The notes: generated by a model not told the origin, from the letters alone. Shown: positions 16,304 through 25,586, counted from the stretch's first letter. The stretch is 64,000 nucleotides of DNA from Flagellimonas chongwuensis (GCF_013376415.1 NZ_WYET01000001.1:620001-684000); one strand, 5' to 3'. Translations and numbers: made by a program.

Positions 16304-17194
16304 CTATTTCCTTTTCGGTTTTTTGCTGGCCAGATATACGCCAACCAGAACAAAGCACATGGCTGTAACCTTGACCAAGGTAAGGTGGTCTTTTCCCGAA
16401 AAAAGAGCAAAAAGTATCCCCACCAAGGGCTGCATATAAATAAATGCACCTACCGATGAGGCCTTGAGTTGGGTAAGCGCAAAAATATTGAAGAGATAGG
16501 TCAAAAACGTAGTGCCGATTACGACAAAAGCTATGGAACCATATGCCCAAAGAGGCATAGAAGACCATTGCACTTCTAAAACTTGGGGAAGGGTTATGGG
16601 AAGATTGATGACAAAGGCTACTGTAAAGAGCCATTTCATGATGGAGAAGGGGTGGTATTTCTCAATCAATTTTTTTACCAATATTAAGTAAGAGCCGTAA
16701 GCGGTTGCATTTATAATGAACAAAAAATTGCCCAAAGGTATGTTTGGGGCATCTTGGCGAGCTTCCGCTCCAAAAAGAACCAAGCCGACTGCGCCAACAA
16801 AGCCCATGAAAATACCAAGTCCTTTGTTCAGGGTGATTTTTTCGCTTAAAAAAAGCGCAGAAAGAGCCACTACTATAATGGGCGATACGGTAACTAGTAC
16901 AGCACTGTTTATTGGCGTTGAAAGCTCCAGTCCCTTAAAAAACGACAACATGTTTATGGACATGCCCAACAATGCACATGCGAGCATACGTCCCCAATCA
17001 CGTTTTTCAATTTTTTCCTTGGGGCCAAAAATGGAAATCAACCAGAAAAGAATGGCAGCTCCGCCGACCCTTAAAAAAATGAACCCAAAGGGTCGTACAT
17101 GAGTGGGCATGACCCCTTTGGCCACAGTATGGTTTATACCGTAAATAACGGTTGCTCCAATAGCGGCAAAAATGGCCAGCGTTCTTTTGTTCAT
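16304..17194 (-). CDS. DMT superfamily permease (EamA family)
   Basis: A 296-residue membrane protein with ten predicted helices arranged as two EamA repeats (first about 5-140, second about 155-292). It carries ATVIYGINHTVAKGVMP at the first helix and SVGAFIYMQPLVGILFALF in the last repeat, both typical of drug/metabolite exporters. The substrate is unknown. I start at ATG 17194; its A is shared with the TGA stop of the upstream ArsC-like gene (TGATG), so the two are translationally coupled. Confidence 0.88.
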   Translation of the reverse strand: MNKRTLAIFAAIGATVIYGINHTVAKGVMPTHVRPFGFIFLRVGGAAILFWLISIFGPKEKIEKRDWGRMLACALLGMSINMLSFFKGLELSTPINSAVLVTVSPIIVVALSALFLSEKITLNKGLGIFMGFVGAVGLVLFGAEARQDAPNIPLGNFLFIINATAYGSYLILVKKLIEKYHPFSIMKWLFTVAFVINLPITLPQVLEVQWSSMPLWAYGSIAFVVIGTTFLTYLFNIFALTQLKASSVGAFIYMQPLVGILFALFSGKDHLTLVKVTAMCFVLVGVYLASKKPKRK

Positions 17195-17544
17195 CAATGT
17201 ATAGCTTCCTTGCCGGCTTCGACCGTTTTTTTCGAGTTTCCAACAAAAATCTGGTCGCCCACTATAATCACAGGTCTTTTCAGAAAAGTGTAGTGCTCCA
17301 GAATTAAATTTTTATAGTCTTTTTCCGAAAGCTCTTTTTCGTGAAGTCCCCTTTGTCTGAACAACATGGCCCTTCTGCTAAAAAGGGACTCATAACTTCC
17401 GCTCAACGCCTCCATTTGTTCCAATTGTTCAGGTGTAATGGGTTCGGATTTGATTTCTTGGAGCTCCACTCCATCCAAAGGTTCCAATTCTTTCAAAATA
17501 CGTTTACAGGTAGAGCAACTGCCCAGATGGTATATCTTTTTCAT
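17194..17544 (-). CDS. ArsC/Spx-like thioredoxin-fold protein
   Basis: A 116-residue protein of the arsenate reductase (ArsC)/Spx superfamily. The N-terminal motif GSCSTCKRIL has two cysteines (C10 and C13) at the end of the first strand, and the C-terminus has RPVIIVGDQIFVG with the cis-Pro-type loop. In Flavobacteriia such proteins are annotated as arsenate reductases, but no arsenic-resistance partner (ars operon) is adjacent, so a general thiol-reductase role is equally likely. It is the first gene of a coupled pair with the EamA permease. Confidence 0.82.
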   Translation of the reverse strand: MKKIYHLGSCSTCKRILKELEPLDGVELQEIKSEPITPEQLEQMEALSGSYESLFSRRAMLFRQRGLHEKELSEKDYKNLILEHYTFLKRPVIIVGDQIFVGNSKKTVEAGKEAIH

Positions 17545-17678
17545 TGTTGTAGTGTTGGATTTACAAAGGACGTTAAAAATCGATCAAAAGCCATTACGAA
17601 GATGTAAATTCAACAGCTTTTGAAGGTGTTGTTTGTTTTTAGGCATGGGACAAGGAAATTCATTCAAGATTTTAGGGC

Positions 17679-17686
17679 TAATTTTG
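17679..17686 (+). promoter_or_regulatory. -7 promoter element for the DinB gene
   Basis: TAATTTTG matches TAnnTTTG exactly and lies 37 bases upstream of the ATG at 17724. No clear -33 TTG is seen. Confidence 0.42.
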
Positions 17687-17723
17687 CAATGCGATAGGAT
17701 AGCCAATTAAATTGAATAGGATT

Positions 17724-18188
17724 ATGGAAAAAACATTTGATATTATATTGAAGAACAGAAAAATATTGCATGATTTTCTACAGAACACCCCCAAAGAAGA
17801 TTTGTTCAAGGTCCCGGAGGGATTCAACAATAATATTTGGTGGAACATCGCCCACGTGGTGGTTACTCCCCAATTGCTGATGTATAAATTGAGCGGTCTG
17901 GACTTTACCATTGAGGAAGAATTGGTCAATAAGTACAGAAAAGGGACTTTCCCAGAAGGTGAACCCTCCGATGAAGAGAAAGAGAAAATAAGCGCTTATT
18001 TATTTAGTACCATAAAGCATATCCAATTGGATTATGAGCATGGTAAGTTTAAGAATTTTCAGGAATACATGACCACTCCCAAAATCGGTTTGAGTAGTCC
18101 AGAAGATGCGCTTTCCTTTAATGTTTTTCATGAGGGGCTTCATCTCGGGGCCATCCTTGCCTTAAAAAAGGCATTGGCCAGGAACTAG
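17724..18188 (+). CDS. Cytoplasmic DinB-family protein
   Basis: A 154-residue four-helix DinB-type protein without a signal peptide. I start at ATG 17724 rather than the TTG four codons upstream. Candidate metal-binding histidines are in WWNIAHVVVTPQ (about residue 42) and in FHEGLHLGAI (HxxxH, about 138-142), matching the usual three-His layout. Members may be thiol-dependent transferases; the substrate is unknown. The gene is single, with its own -7 box. Confidence 0.82.
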   Translation: MEKTFDIILKNRKILHDFLQNTPKEDLFKVPEGFNNNIWWNIAHVVVTPQLLMYKLSGLDFTIEEELVNKYRKGTFPEGEPSDEEKEKISAYLFSTIKHIQLDYEHGKFKNFQEYMTTPKIGLSSPEDALSFNVFHEGLHLGAILALKKALARN

Positions 18189-18293
18189 TTTTTCTTTTAG
18201 TGTTTTTCTAAAAATTGACTGGGTAAATCTAACACAAAGGAAATCAGTTATATTTGGTGGCAAATTATATTAAGAACCCAAATCTTAATCACA

Positions 18294-18845
18294 ATGAAAC
18301 ACTACCATTTATGCTTTTGGCTGCTACTGGCTGCCACGATTTTTCCTGTACAACAAAGTTTTTCCCAAAGGAGTTATTTGTCCATCGGGGCGGTACCAAC
18401 ATATAAAACGGATGGGTACGGGATTCAACTCAATGCAAATCATTACCATAGTGCCATCGATTATTTACAGGTGTCCTTGGTGGCCACATTTTCGAAGGAA
18501 AAACCAAACGCTGGCGTGGAATTTCCGTATGATGATTACTGGCTGAACTTCGGTTATTTTACCACTATCCTAACTTCAAAAAAGCGAGGCATCTCCTTTT
18601 ATTTTGGAGGTGGCCCTTCGGTGGGTTATAAACACATCAATAATGGAGAAACCAATTTTGCATTTGATGCCATAGAAGCCGAGAGCAGTTTTATATATGG
18701 CGCCTATGCATCTTTTGAAATGGATTTTTTTGTTTCCGATGCCTTTTCTTTGATAGTTCCCATTAACGGATACTATCATTTTAATAGCGACCTAAATGAT
18801 TCCACGCTGCTCTTGGGAGCTGGACTGCGCTATTATTTTAAGTAG
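18294..18845 (+). CDS. Outer-membrane beta-barrel-like protein
   Basis: A 183-residue exported protein with signal peptide about 1-25 (ending QSFSQ). It then has repeated amphipathic strands with Gly and aromatic residues (YFGGGPSVGYKH, FIYGAYASFEMDFFV) and a terminal LLGAGLRYYFK, which is typical of the last strand of small outer-membrane barrels. The function is unknown. The gene is single; it converges on the DUF3298-type lipoprotein gene with an 8-base gap. Confidence 0.68.
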   Translation: MKHYHLCFWLLLAATIFPVQQSFSQRSYLSIGAVPTYKTDGYGIQLNANHYHSAIDYLQVSLVATFSKEKPNAGVEFPYDDYWLNFGYFTTILTSKKRGISFYFGGGPSVGYKHINNGETNFAFDAIEAESSFIYGAYASFEMDFFVSDAFSLIVPINGYYHFNSDLNDSTLLLGAGLRYYFK

Positions 18846-18853
18846 AAAGATTT

Positions 18854-19594
18854 TTAAAGTTTTACCTTTCGTTCTAAGAACGGATTGACTTCGTTGTACG
18901 GCAATACCAGAACAATTGGGCCATCTGCATAAGAAGCGACTTCGTATTGATTATAAATGAGTTGAAGTCCTTCCGTTGTGTACCCCACATTGTTGGATAG
19001 ATGAAATGAGTCTCCCTCGAACATAAATCCCGTGGCATTGATATTTTTGCTTACTGGGATCTCCTCCTGCTTACGGAACTTCTCTTCCGCAAAATCTTCA
19101 AAGCCCTCGTAGTCGGTAAAAAGTTCTGCATTTTCAAGCTCTTTGCCCGTCTGTTTGTCAAAATTTAAATAAGATGTTGAGGCGTAGCCATGAGCACCGC
19201 CCGTAAATGAGTACGAGGTTAATATCAACGTGACCACATTTTCGTCTTCATAGATTACCTCGCCATCAATAGTGGCTTCCCACTGGATTTCATCGGGGAA
19301 TTTGGTCTTAAGCTCCTTGTAGCTATCCGTAAAAGATTGTAGAGCCTTGTCCATCGTGTCAATCGTCCTGTCTTCGGAAAAAGACATAATGCTTATGATT
19401 TCCTCCCTCAACGAACGATTTATGGCTTCGGAAACAGGGGAGTCGTCCAATGCATTGGGAATGTTGATGGCTATTTTTGGACAATCCGCACAGGTTTCGC
19501 CCAGCAATTGCGTAGGTTCAAAAGTAAGCTTGCTCTCCGTTTGGCAACTCATCAAGGCACCTAGGAAAAGTATAGTGGCTATATATTTTTTCAT
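18854..19594 (-). CDS. Lipoprotein with DUF4163/DUF3298 (RsiV-like) domains
   Basis: A 246-residue lipoprotein (signal ending LMSC, Cys 17). The first domain (about 30-115) resembles DUF4163 and includes KIAINIPNALDD. The second (about 125-240) resembles DUF3298, with TSYSFTGGAHGYASTSYLNFD, NAELFTDYEGFEDFAEEKFR and the late Y-A-D-G-P-I segment. This pair of domains is found in RsiV-type anti-sigma factors, where it binds lysozyme. Here there is no anti-sigma helix, so a sensing or inhibitor role is only a possibility. The gene is monocistronic. Confidence 0.82.
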   Translation of the reverse strand: MKKYIATILFLGALMSCQTESKLTFEPTQLLGETCADCPKIAINIPNALDDSPVSEAINRSLREEIISIMSFSEDRTIDTMDKALQSFTDSYKELKTKFPDEIQWEATIDGEVIYEDENVVTLILTSYSFTGGAHGYASTSYLNFDKQTGKELENAELFTDYEGFEDFAEEKFRKQEEIPVSKNINATGFMFEGDSFHLSNNVGYTTEGLQLIYNQYEVASYADGPIVLVLPYNEVNPFLERKVKL

Positions 19595-19642
19595 GATTTG
19601 AGGTTTTGGGTCATCAAAAATAATACTTCGGAAAGATAACGA

Positions 19643-19650
19643 TACATTTG
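19643..19650 (+). promoter_or_regulatory. -7 promoter element for the trans-sulfuration enzyme gene
   Basis: TACATTTG fits TAnnTTTG and lies 18 bases before ATG 19669, giving a leader of roughly 12-16 bases. This also argues against starting translation at the TTG at 19648, which overlaps the box. Confidence 0.45.
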
Positions 19651-19668
19651 TATGAAGATAGTTTCAAC

Positions 19669-20823
19669 ATGGGCAAAAAAGAGTTAAAATTCAATAGCAA
19701 AGCAATTCACGGAGGACAGCAGCCCGATGCTGCCTATGGAGCGGTAATGCCGCCCATTTATCAAACTTCCACGTATGCACAGCCCACTCCGGGCGGACAT
19801 AAAGGGTATGAATATTCCAGAGGTGCTAATCCTACGCGGACCGCCTTGGAAAATGCAGTGGCAAGTTTGGAGAACGGCAAATTTGGTATGGCCTTCGGCA
19901 GTGGAATGGCGGCAATAGATGCGGTTTTGAAGTTATTGACTCCCGGTGATGAGGTTATCTGTACCAGCGACCTGTATGGGGGCAGTTACCGACTTTTTAA
20001 GGGCGTATATGAGAAATTTAGAATCAAGTTCCGTTTTTCTGATATGGTGGATATGGATGAACTTGCTTCCCAAATCACCGAAAGCACCAAACTGATTTGG
20101 GTGGAGACGCCTACTAACCCCATGATGAATATTATTGATATTGAAGCCGTTTCCAAGGTTTCCAAACAGTACGGTTTATTGTTGACGGTGGATAATACCT
20201 TTGCTACCCCTTACCTGCAACGTCCTTTGGATTTAGGTGCCGATATTGTTATGCATTCCGCGACCAAATATTTGGCGGGACATAGCGATGTAGTTGTTGG
20301 AGCCTTAACTGTAAAGGATGAGAAACTGGCCGACCAATTATATTTTATTCAAAAATCGAGCGGAGGCATCTGTGGGCCCATGGATAGTTTTTTGACCCTA
20401 CGTGGTATAAAAACGCTCCACGTGCGTATGCAGCGCCATTGTGAAAATGCGGAGCAAGTGGCCAAATATTTGGAGGGCCACCCTAATATGGATAAGGTAT
20501 ACTGGCCCGGCTTCGAGCACCATCCAAATCATAAAGTTGCCAAAAAGCAAATGGAAGGTTTTGGCGGAATGATTTCCTTTGTGCCCAAAGGCGGAGGTTA
20601 TGAGAATGCCATTAAAATTGTAGAGAACCTTCAACTATTTACCCTTGCGGAATCGTTAGGAGGTGTCGAGAGTTTGGTGGGACATCCAGCAAGTATGTCG
20701 CATGGAAGTATCCCTAAAGAAGAACGAGAGAAAAATGGGGTGGTAGATGCATTGATCAGGTTGAGCATAGGGATAGAAGATGTGGAAGATTTAATAAATG
20801 ATTTGGAACAGGCCCTTAACTAA
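19669..20823 (+). CDS. Trans-sulfuration PLP enzyme (cystathionine gamma-synthase/lyase type)
   Basis: A 384-residue Cys/Met-metabolism PLP enzyme. The PLP lysine is K200 in HSATKYLAGHSDVVVG, the phosphate-binding region is FGSGMAAIDAVLK, and EYSRGANPTRTALE near residue 55 is the typical active-site loop of this fold. The C-terminus LVGHPASMSHGSIP is strongly conserved. It makes or breaks cystathionine in methionine/cysteine metabolism; synthase (MetB), gamma-lyase and methionine gamma-lyase cannot be separated reliably by eye. I start at ATG 19669, downstream of its -7 box. gdhA follows after 127 bases with its own -7 box. Confidence 0.9.
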   Translation: MGKKELKFNSKAIHGGQQPDAAYGAVMPPIYQTSTYAQPTPGGHKGYEYSRGANPTRTALENAVASLENGKFGMAFGSGMAAIDAVLKLLTPGDEVICTSDLYGGSYRLFKGVYEKFRIKFRFSDMVDMDELASQITESTKLIWVETPTNPMMNIIDIEAVSKVSKQYGLLLTVDNTFATPYLQRPLDLGADIVMHSATKYLAGHSDVVVGALTVKDEKLADQLYFIQKSSGGICGPMDSFLTLRGIKTLHVRMQRHCENAEQVAKYLEGHPNMDKVYWPGFEHHPNHKVAKKQMEGFGGMISFVPKGGGYENAIKIVENLQLFTLAESLGGVESLVGHPASMSHGSIPKEEREKNGVVDALIRLSIGIEDVEDLINDLEQALN

Positions 20824-20874
20824 AATATTTTGAAAAATTTATAAAAAATAAATATTCAAATTATTGAAATAATA

Positions 20875-20882
20875 TAATTTTG
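20875..20882 (+). promoter_or_regulatory. -7 promoter element for gdhA
   Basis: TAATTTTG is an exact TAnnTTTG match in an AT-rich spacer, 68 bases before the gdhA start. Confidence 0.42.
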
Positions 20883-20950
20883 CCCTCAGAATAACAATTC
20901 AATAAAAAATCGCTTTTTGTAAGCGGAAAGACAAATAATTTTATCCGTAT

Positions 20951-22303
20951 ATGGAAGAAAGAATAGAAGATAAGATAAAAGGGTTTATGGATGAGGTGAT
21001 TTCCAGGAATGGTCACGAGCCCGAATTCATCCAAGCAGTACAAGAGGTTGCCGAGACCGTAATACCTTATATTGTTCAGCACGACATCTATCATGGGAAG
21101 AACATTCTATTAAGAATGGTAGAGCCAGAGCGATTGATATCGTTCCGTGTGGCATGGGTAGATGATGATGGCGAAATTCACGTTAACCGTGGATACCGAA
21201 TCCAAATGAACTCGGCCATTGGCCCTTACAAAGGTGGACTTCGTTTTCACCCAACAGTAAATGCCAGCGTTCTTAAATTCTTGGCATTCGAGCAAGTATT
21301 CAAGAACAGCTTAACTACCCTGCCCATGGGTGGCGGAAAAGGTGGTTCAGATTTTAACCCAAAAGGGAAATCCGACGATGAGATCATGCGTTTTTGCCAC
21401 GCTTTTATGACAGAGCTGTGCAGGCACATTGGTCCAAATACCGATATTCCCGCAGGGGACATCGGTGTAGGTGCCCGTGAAATCGGTTTCTTGTTCGGTA
21501 TGTATAAGAAAATCCGTAACGAGTTTACCGGGGTATTGACAGGAAAAGGGCTTTCTTGGGGAGGATCTTTGATTCGTCCCGAAGCTACCGGTTATGGTAC
21601 GGTTTACTTTGCCGACAGTATGCTAAAGACCAAAAACGAAACTTTTGAAGGTAAAAAAGTCGTGATTTCAGGTTCTGGTAACGTGGCGCAATACGCAGCT
21701 GAAAAGGTGCTTCATCTAGGAGGTAAGGTATTGACACTTTCCGATTCTGCAGGATACATCTACGATAAAGATGGTATTGATGAGGAAAAACTAGCGTTTG
21801 TAATGGACTTGAAGAACAACAAGCGCGGAAGAATTTCTGAATATGCAGATAAATATGCCTCTGCCGAATACCACTCGGGAGAGACCCCATGGAAAGTTGA
21901 GTGTGATATAGCGTTGCCTTGTGCCACTCAGAACGAATTGAACGGGGATGATGCAAAAACGTTGATTAAAAATGGTTGTATCGCGGTAGCTGAAGGCGCT
22001 AACATGCCATCAACACCAGAAGCGATACATGCATTCCACGACGCCAAGATTCTGTTTGCTCCAGGTAAAGCATCAAACGCAGGAGGTGTTGCCACTTCAG
22101 GATTGGAAATGTCGCAGAACTCATTGCGTATCAGCTGGACCAGGGAAGAAGTTGATAAACGACTCAAAGGAATCATGTCCGATATACATGATGCTTGTAT
22201 GCAGTACGGGGACGAGGACGGATATTGCAATTATGTAAAAGGAGCCAATATTGCTGGCTTTGTAAAGGTTGCAGATGCCATGTTGGCCCAAGGAGTGATA
22301 TAA
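20951..22303 (+). CDS. gdhA: NADP-type glutamate dehydrogenase
   Basis: A 450-residue hexameric-type glutamate dehydrogenase catalysing the reversible reductive amination of 2-oxoglutarate with ammonium, mainly for assimilation. The active-site motif TLPMGGGKGGSDFNPKGKSD lies near residues 123-142, and the nucleotide-binding motif VVISGSGNVAQYAAEKV near 236. The phrase SAIGPYKGGLRFHPTVN is typical of the bacterial 450-residue class. It ends at a strong terminator just before recO. Confidence 0.95.
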   Translation: MEERIEDKIKGFMDEVISRNGHEPEFIQAVQEVAETVIPYIVQHDIYHGKNILLRMVEPERLISFRVAWVDDDGEIHVNRGYRIQMNSAIGPYKGGLRFHPTVNASVLKFLAFEQVFKNSLTTLPMGGGKGGSDFNPKGKSDDEIMRFCHAFMTELCRHIGPNTDIPAGDIGVGAREIGFLFGMYKKIRNEFTGVLTGKGLSWGGSLIRPEATGYGTVYFADSMLKTKNETFEGKKVVISGSGNVAQYAAEKVLHLGGKVLTLSDSAGYIYDKDGIDEEKLAFVMDLKNNKRGRISEYADKYASAEYHSGETPWKVECDIALPCATQNELNGDDAKTLIKNGCIAVAEGANMPSTPEAIHAFHDAKILFAPGKASNAGGVATSGLEMSQNSLRISWTREEVDKRLKGIMSDIHDACMQYGDEDGYCNYVKGANIAGFVKVADAMLAQGVI

Positions 22304-22333
22304 CATAAAGCCATCTAGAATGGTTTTTGGTTG

Positions 22334-22384
22334 GCAGTTACCAGAAGGAGTGGTTACATTTACACTTCTGGTAACTGCTTTTTT
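22334..22384 (+). terminator. gdhA terminator with a long stem
   Basis: A perfect 14-bp stem GCAGTTACCAGAAG (22334-22347) / CTTCTGGTAACTGC (22365-22378) with a 17-base loop is followed by six Ts. It ends the gdhA transcript only 8 bases before the recO start codon. The loop holds a promoter-like TACATTTA. Confidence 0.88.
22355..22362 (+). promoter_or_regulatory. Possible recO -7 element inside the gdhA terminator loop
   Basis: TACATTTA is one base off TAnnTTTG, with TTGG at 22331-22334 about 20 bases upstream as a possible -33 element. If used, the recO mRNA would start in the 3' arm of the terminator and lack the hairpin. There is no other space for a recO promoter after gdhA. Confidence 0.35.
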
Positions 22385-22392
22385 ATTCGCAC

Positions 22393-23112
22393 ATGCAAGT
22401 CACAACAAAGGCCATAGTTCTTTCCTCCCTAAAATATGGGGATACCAGTCTTATAGTTAGAGCTTTCACACAATCAGATGGCGTAAAATCCTATTTGCTC
22501 AAAGGCGTACTTGCTTCCAAAAAGGCGAAAATCCGCCCGGCCTATTTTCTTCCTTTGATGCAACTGGAAATAGTGGCGACCCATAAGAACAAAGGAACTC
22601 TGGAAAGTATGCGAGATGTTAAGGTAGCAGTGCCTTATCAAACAATGCATACCGATGTGGTCAAAAATAGTGTAGTCCTTTTTTTGGCCGAAATGTTGGG
22701 CAACAGTATACAGGAACAAGAGCAGGACGAGAGTCTTTTTAACTATTTGGAATATGCGTTTCAATGGATGGATTTGCATCCGCTATCATCCAATTTTCAT
22801 ATTCTGTTTTTATTGAATTTGACCAAGTATTTGGGGTTCTATCCTGATACTTCATATCAAAACTCGCCTTTTTTTGATTTGTTGGAAGGGAGCTTTAGCA
22901 AAACACCATCGCTTAATCCATTGATTCAGAGTGAGAACCTGCAAAGTTTTAAGAAATTTTTAGGCACGGATTTTGTGGCATTACAAACGATCCAACTAAC
23001 TAAGTCTAACAGGCGAGAACTCTTAAAAATAATGATCCAGTATTATGGTCTTCATGTGCACGGATTTCGTGAACCAAAGTCACTCGCCGTTTTAAATGCA
23101 GTTTTTACGTAA
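22393..23112 (+). CDS. recO: DNA repair protein RecO
   Basis: A 239-residue RecO, which loads RecA on SSB-coated DNA with RecR and anneals strands. The N-terminal OB fold is recognisable in TTKAIVLSSLKYGDTSLIVRAF (start of the usual K-x-I-V-L pattern) and SYLLKGVLASKKAKIRPAYFLPL, followed by the helical domain. The Cys4 zinc finger of some RecO proteins is absent, as is common in this phylum. Its stop lies 1 base before the ATG of the TonB receptor gene, so the two are likely co-transcribed. Confidence 0.92.
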   Translation: MQVTTKAIVLSSLKYGDTSLIVRAFTQSDGVKSYLLKGVLASKKAKIRPAYFLPLMQLEIVATHKNKGTLESMRDVKVAVPYQTMHTDVVKNSVVLFLAEMLGNSIQEQEQDESLFNYLEYAFQWMDLHPLSSNFHILFLLNLTKYLGFYPDTSYQNSPFFDLLEGSFSKTPSLNPLIQSENLQSFKKFLGTDFVALQTIQLTKSNRRELLKIMIQYYGLHVHGFREPKSLAVLNAVFT

Positions 23113-23113
23113 A

Positions 23114-25534
23114 ATGCAAAACCTAAAACCAACCTTAACCCTAATTCTTTTCTTATTAACCTTACACTTGTATGCTCAAGAAGTAACCGTACTGGATGCC
23201 GATTCGGGAATACCGGTGGACAATATCGCCATTTTTAACAAAGACCAGACCAAAACCACTGTCACCGATGCCAATGGTAAGGGGGATTTGGATATTTTCG
23301 GCCCCAATGAAAAAATAACGTTCAAGCACATCAGCTACGAACCTTATTCCACTACAAAAAGCCAAATTGATAGAAGGGGCAACCGGGTCTATCTTTTTTT
23401 AAAGACCGAGGAACTTCAGGAAGTGGTCATGTCCGTTTCTAAATGGGAACAGCAAAAAAAGCACATTCCTCAAAAGATAGAGACCTTTGATGCCCGTAAT
23501 ATTGCCTTCACTGCACCACAAACATCGGCAGACCTATTGCAGAATAGTGGAAAGATTTTTGTGCAAAAAAGCCAATTGGGTGGAGGTAGCCCCATGATCA
23601 GGGGATTTGCCACCAATAGAATTTTATTGTCCGTGGATGGAGTACGTATGAACAACGCCATTTTCAGGGGCGGAAACCTTCAGAATGTAATATCCGTTGA
23701 CCCGTTTACCATTAAAAAAACCGAGGTAACCTTCGGTCCGGGTTCCGTAATCTATGGTAGCGATGCTATAGGTGGTGTCATGAACTTTTATACCCAGCAA
23801 CCGCGTTTTTCCTACGCGGATAGTTTGGCATTTTCAGGAAATGTCAATTACCGATATTCCTCGGCCAACAATGAGAACACTGCCCATGTGGATTTTAATT
23901 TTGGCAAGCAAAAATGGGCATCGTACACCAGTTTTACCTATAACAATTTTGATGATTTGAAAATGGGGGAGCATGGTCCGGATTCCTATTTGCGACCCAA
24001 TTATGTAATCAGTGAGAATGGTATCGATGTACTGGTAGATAACAACGACCCTAAAAAACAGGTCACTTCAGGATATGACCAGGTCAATTTTCTTCAAAAG
24101 TTCACCTACCGCCCCAATAGCACATGGAACTACGATTTGGGGCTGTATTATTCGGAAACTTCTGATTATTCAAGATATGATAGATTGATTCGGCCGAACA
24201 GGGATGGGGACGGACTTCGTTCCGCAGAATGGTATTATGGCCCACAGAAATGGTTTATGGGGAACTTTCAAATCACCCAAAAAGGAAAGAATAAATTTTA
24301 TGATGGGGTAAAATTGACCACCGCCTATCAATTTTTTGAGGAAAGTAGGCATGATCGTGGGTTTCAGGATGCCGAGCTATATTCCACCCGCGAAAAAGTT
24401 GATGCCTTATCCGTAAACTTGGATTTTGAAAACAAGAAAATCGGGGCGCTCAACCTATATTATGGAGCCGAGTACGTTTTTAACAAAGTCCATTCCATGG
24501 GCAGTATGCGCAATATAGAAACCGATGAAGTTGAGGAGACCGCATCAAGGTATCCTGATGGGTCCACATGGCAAACCTTGGCAGGATACATCAATGGGGA
24601 GTACCAATTAAAGCCTAATCTTTCACTCTTATCAGGAATTCGTTACAGTCAAGTTTGGGTGGATGCGACCTTTGATAACACCTATTACCCATTTCCTTTT
24701 GATGAAGCGGATATTGTAACGGGAGCGCTTACCGGGAGTTTGGGGCTAAGTTGGTTTCCTAGGTCTGACCTTCAGGTGACTTTGAACGGTTCCACCGGAT
24801 TCAGGGCACCGAACATTGATGATATCGGTAAAATATTCGATTCCGAACCCGGTTCGGTCGTGGTTCCAAATCCAGATTTAGAACCGGAATATGCGTACAA
24901 CGGCGAACTGGGTCTAAGAAAAAACTTTAATGATGTTTTAGTTCTCAAAGGAGCGGCCTACTATACGTATCTTGTAGATGCACTGGTCCGAAGGGATTTT
25001 TCTTTTGGAGGCCAGACCGAAATTGAATACAATGGCGAACCAAGTAATGTTCAGGCCATCCAAAACGCGGCCAGGGCTTATGTTTATGGATTTGAATTTG
25101 GTATGGAGGCCTATTTTAATGAGCATCTGTCGCTAAATTCAAATCTAACGTTGACGGAAGGTGTGGAAGAAGATGACGATGGAACCGATAGCCCATCAAG
25201 ACACGCTGCACCTACCTTTGGTGATGTTCATCTTATATGGCAAGACCAAAAGTTGAAAGCAGATATTTTTGTCAATTATAATGGGGAGGTGAGCAATGAT
25301 GATTTGGCCCTTTCAGAACAAAGTAAGACCTACATGTATGCAAGCGATGCCAATGGCGACCCTTTTTCACCATCTTGGTATACGCTCAACTTTAGATCGC
25401 AATATCAAATAACCACAGCATTAAAGGCTTCCGTTAGTCTGGAGAACATGACCAATCAAAGGTATCGAATGTATTCCTCGGGAATCGCCGCCCCGGGCAC
25501 GAATCTTATTTTGGCATTGGGTTATGTTTTTTAA
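23114..25534 (+). CDS. TonB-dependent outer-membrane receptor
   Basis: An 806-residue receptor. I start at ATG 23114, giving signal peptide MQNLKPTLTLILFLLTLHLY and AQ cleavage, rather than at 23096 inside recO. A carboxypeptidase-regulatory-like domain spans about 23-100, a plug domain about 115-235 (SPMIRGFATNRILLSVDGVR; FGPGSVIYGSDAIGGVMNFY) and a 22-strand barrel follows, with FRAPNIDDIGKIFD and a C-terminal LILALGYVF. The plug and FRAPNI-type features resemble haem/catecholate or vitamin receptors rather than SusC proteins, and no SusD lies nearby; the ligand is unknown. It is translationally close to recO and ends at a bidirectional terminator. Confidence 0.9.
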   Translation: MQNLKPTLTLILFLLTLHLYAQEVTVLDADSGIPVDNIAIFNKDQTKTTVTDANGKGDLDIFGPNEKITFKHISYEPYSTTKSQIDRRGNRVYLFLKTEELQEVVMSVSKWEQQKKHIPQKIETFDARNIAFTAPQTSADLLQNSGKIFVQKSQLGGGSPMIRGFATNRILLSVDGVRMNNAIFRGGNLQNVISVDPFTIKKTEVTFGPGSVIYGSDAIGGVMNFYTQQPRFSYADSLAFSGNVNYRYSSANNENTAHVDFNFGKQKWASYTSFTYNNFDDLKMGEHGPDSYLRPNYVISENGIDVLVDNNDPKKQVTSGYDQVNFLQKFTYRPNSTWNYDLGLYYSETSDYSRYDRLIRPNRDGDGLRSAEWYYGPQKWFMGNFQITQKGKNKFYDGVKLTTAYQFFEESRHDRGFQDAELYSTREKVDALSVNLDFENKKIGALNLYYGAEYVFNKVHSMGSMRNIETDEVEETASRYPDGSTWQTLAGYINGEYQLKPNLSLLSGIRYSQVWVDATFDNTYYPFPFDEADIVTGALTGSLGLSWFPRSDLQVTLNGSTGFRAPNIDDIGKIFDSEPGSVVVPNPDLEPEYAYNGELGLRKNFNDVLVLKGAAYYTYLVDALVRRDFSFGGQTEIEYNGEPSNVQAIQNAARAYVYGFEFGMEAYFNEHLSLNSNLTLTEGVEEDDDGTDSPSRHAAPTFGDVHLIWQDQKLKADIFVNYNGEVSNDDLALSEQSKTYMYASDANGDPFSPSWYTLNFRSQYQITTALKASVSLENMTNQRYRMYSSGIAAPGTNLILALGYVF

Positions 25535-25576
25535 AAAAATAAAGGCTCGGATTTTCCGAGCCTTTATCTTTTTTTT
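25532..25576. terminator. Bidirectional terminator between the TonB receptor and the small lipoprotein genes
   Basis: A perfect 12-bp stem TAAAGGCTCGGA (25540-25551) / TCCGAGCCTTTA (25555-25566) has an A tract before it and a T tract after it, so it can stop the converging transcripts from both sides. Confidence 0.9.
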
Positions 25577-25586
25577 GCGCGCTTGT

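Noticed and set aside
17194..17544. Dedicated arsenic-resistance operon
   Set aside because: The ArsC/Spx-like gene is coupled to an EamA permease, but there is no ArsR, ArsB or Acr3 nearby, so arsenic detoxification cannot be claimed.
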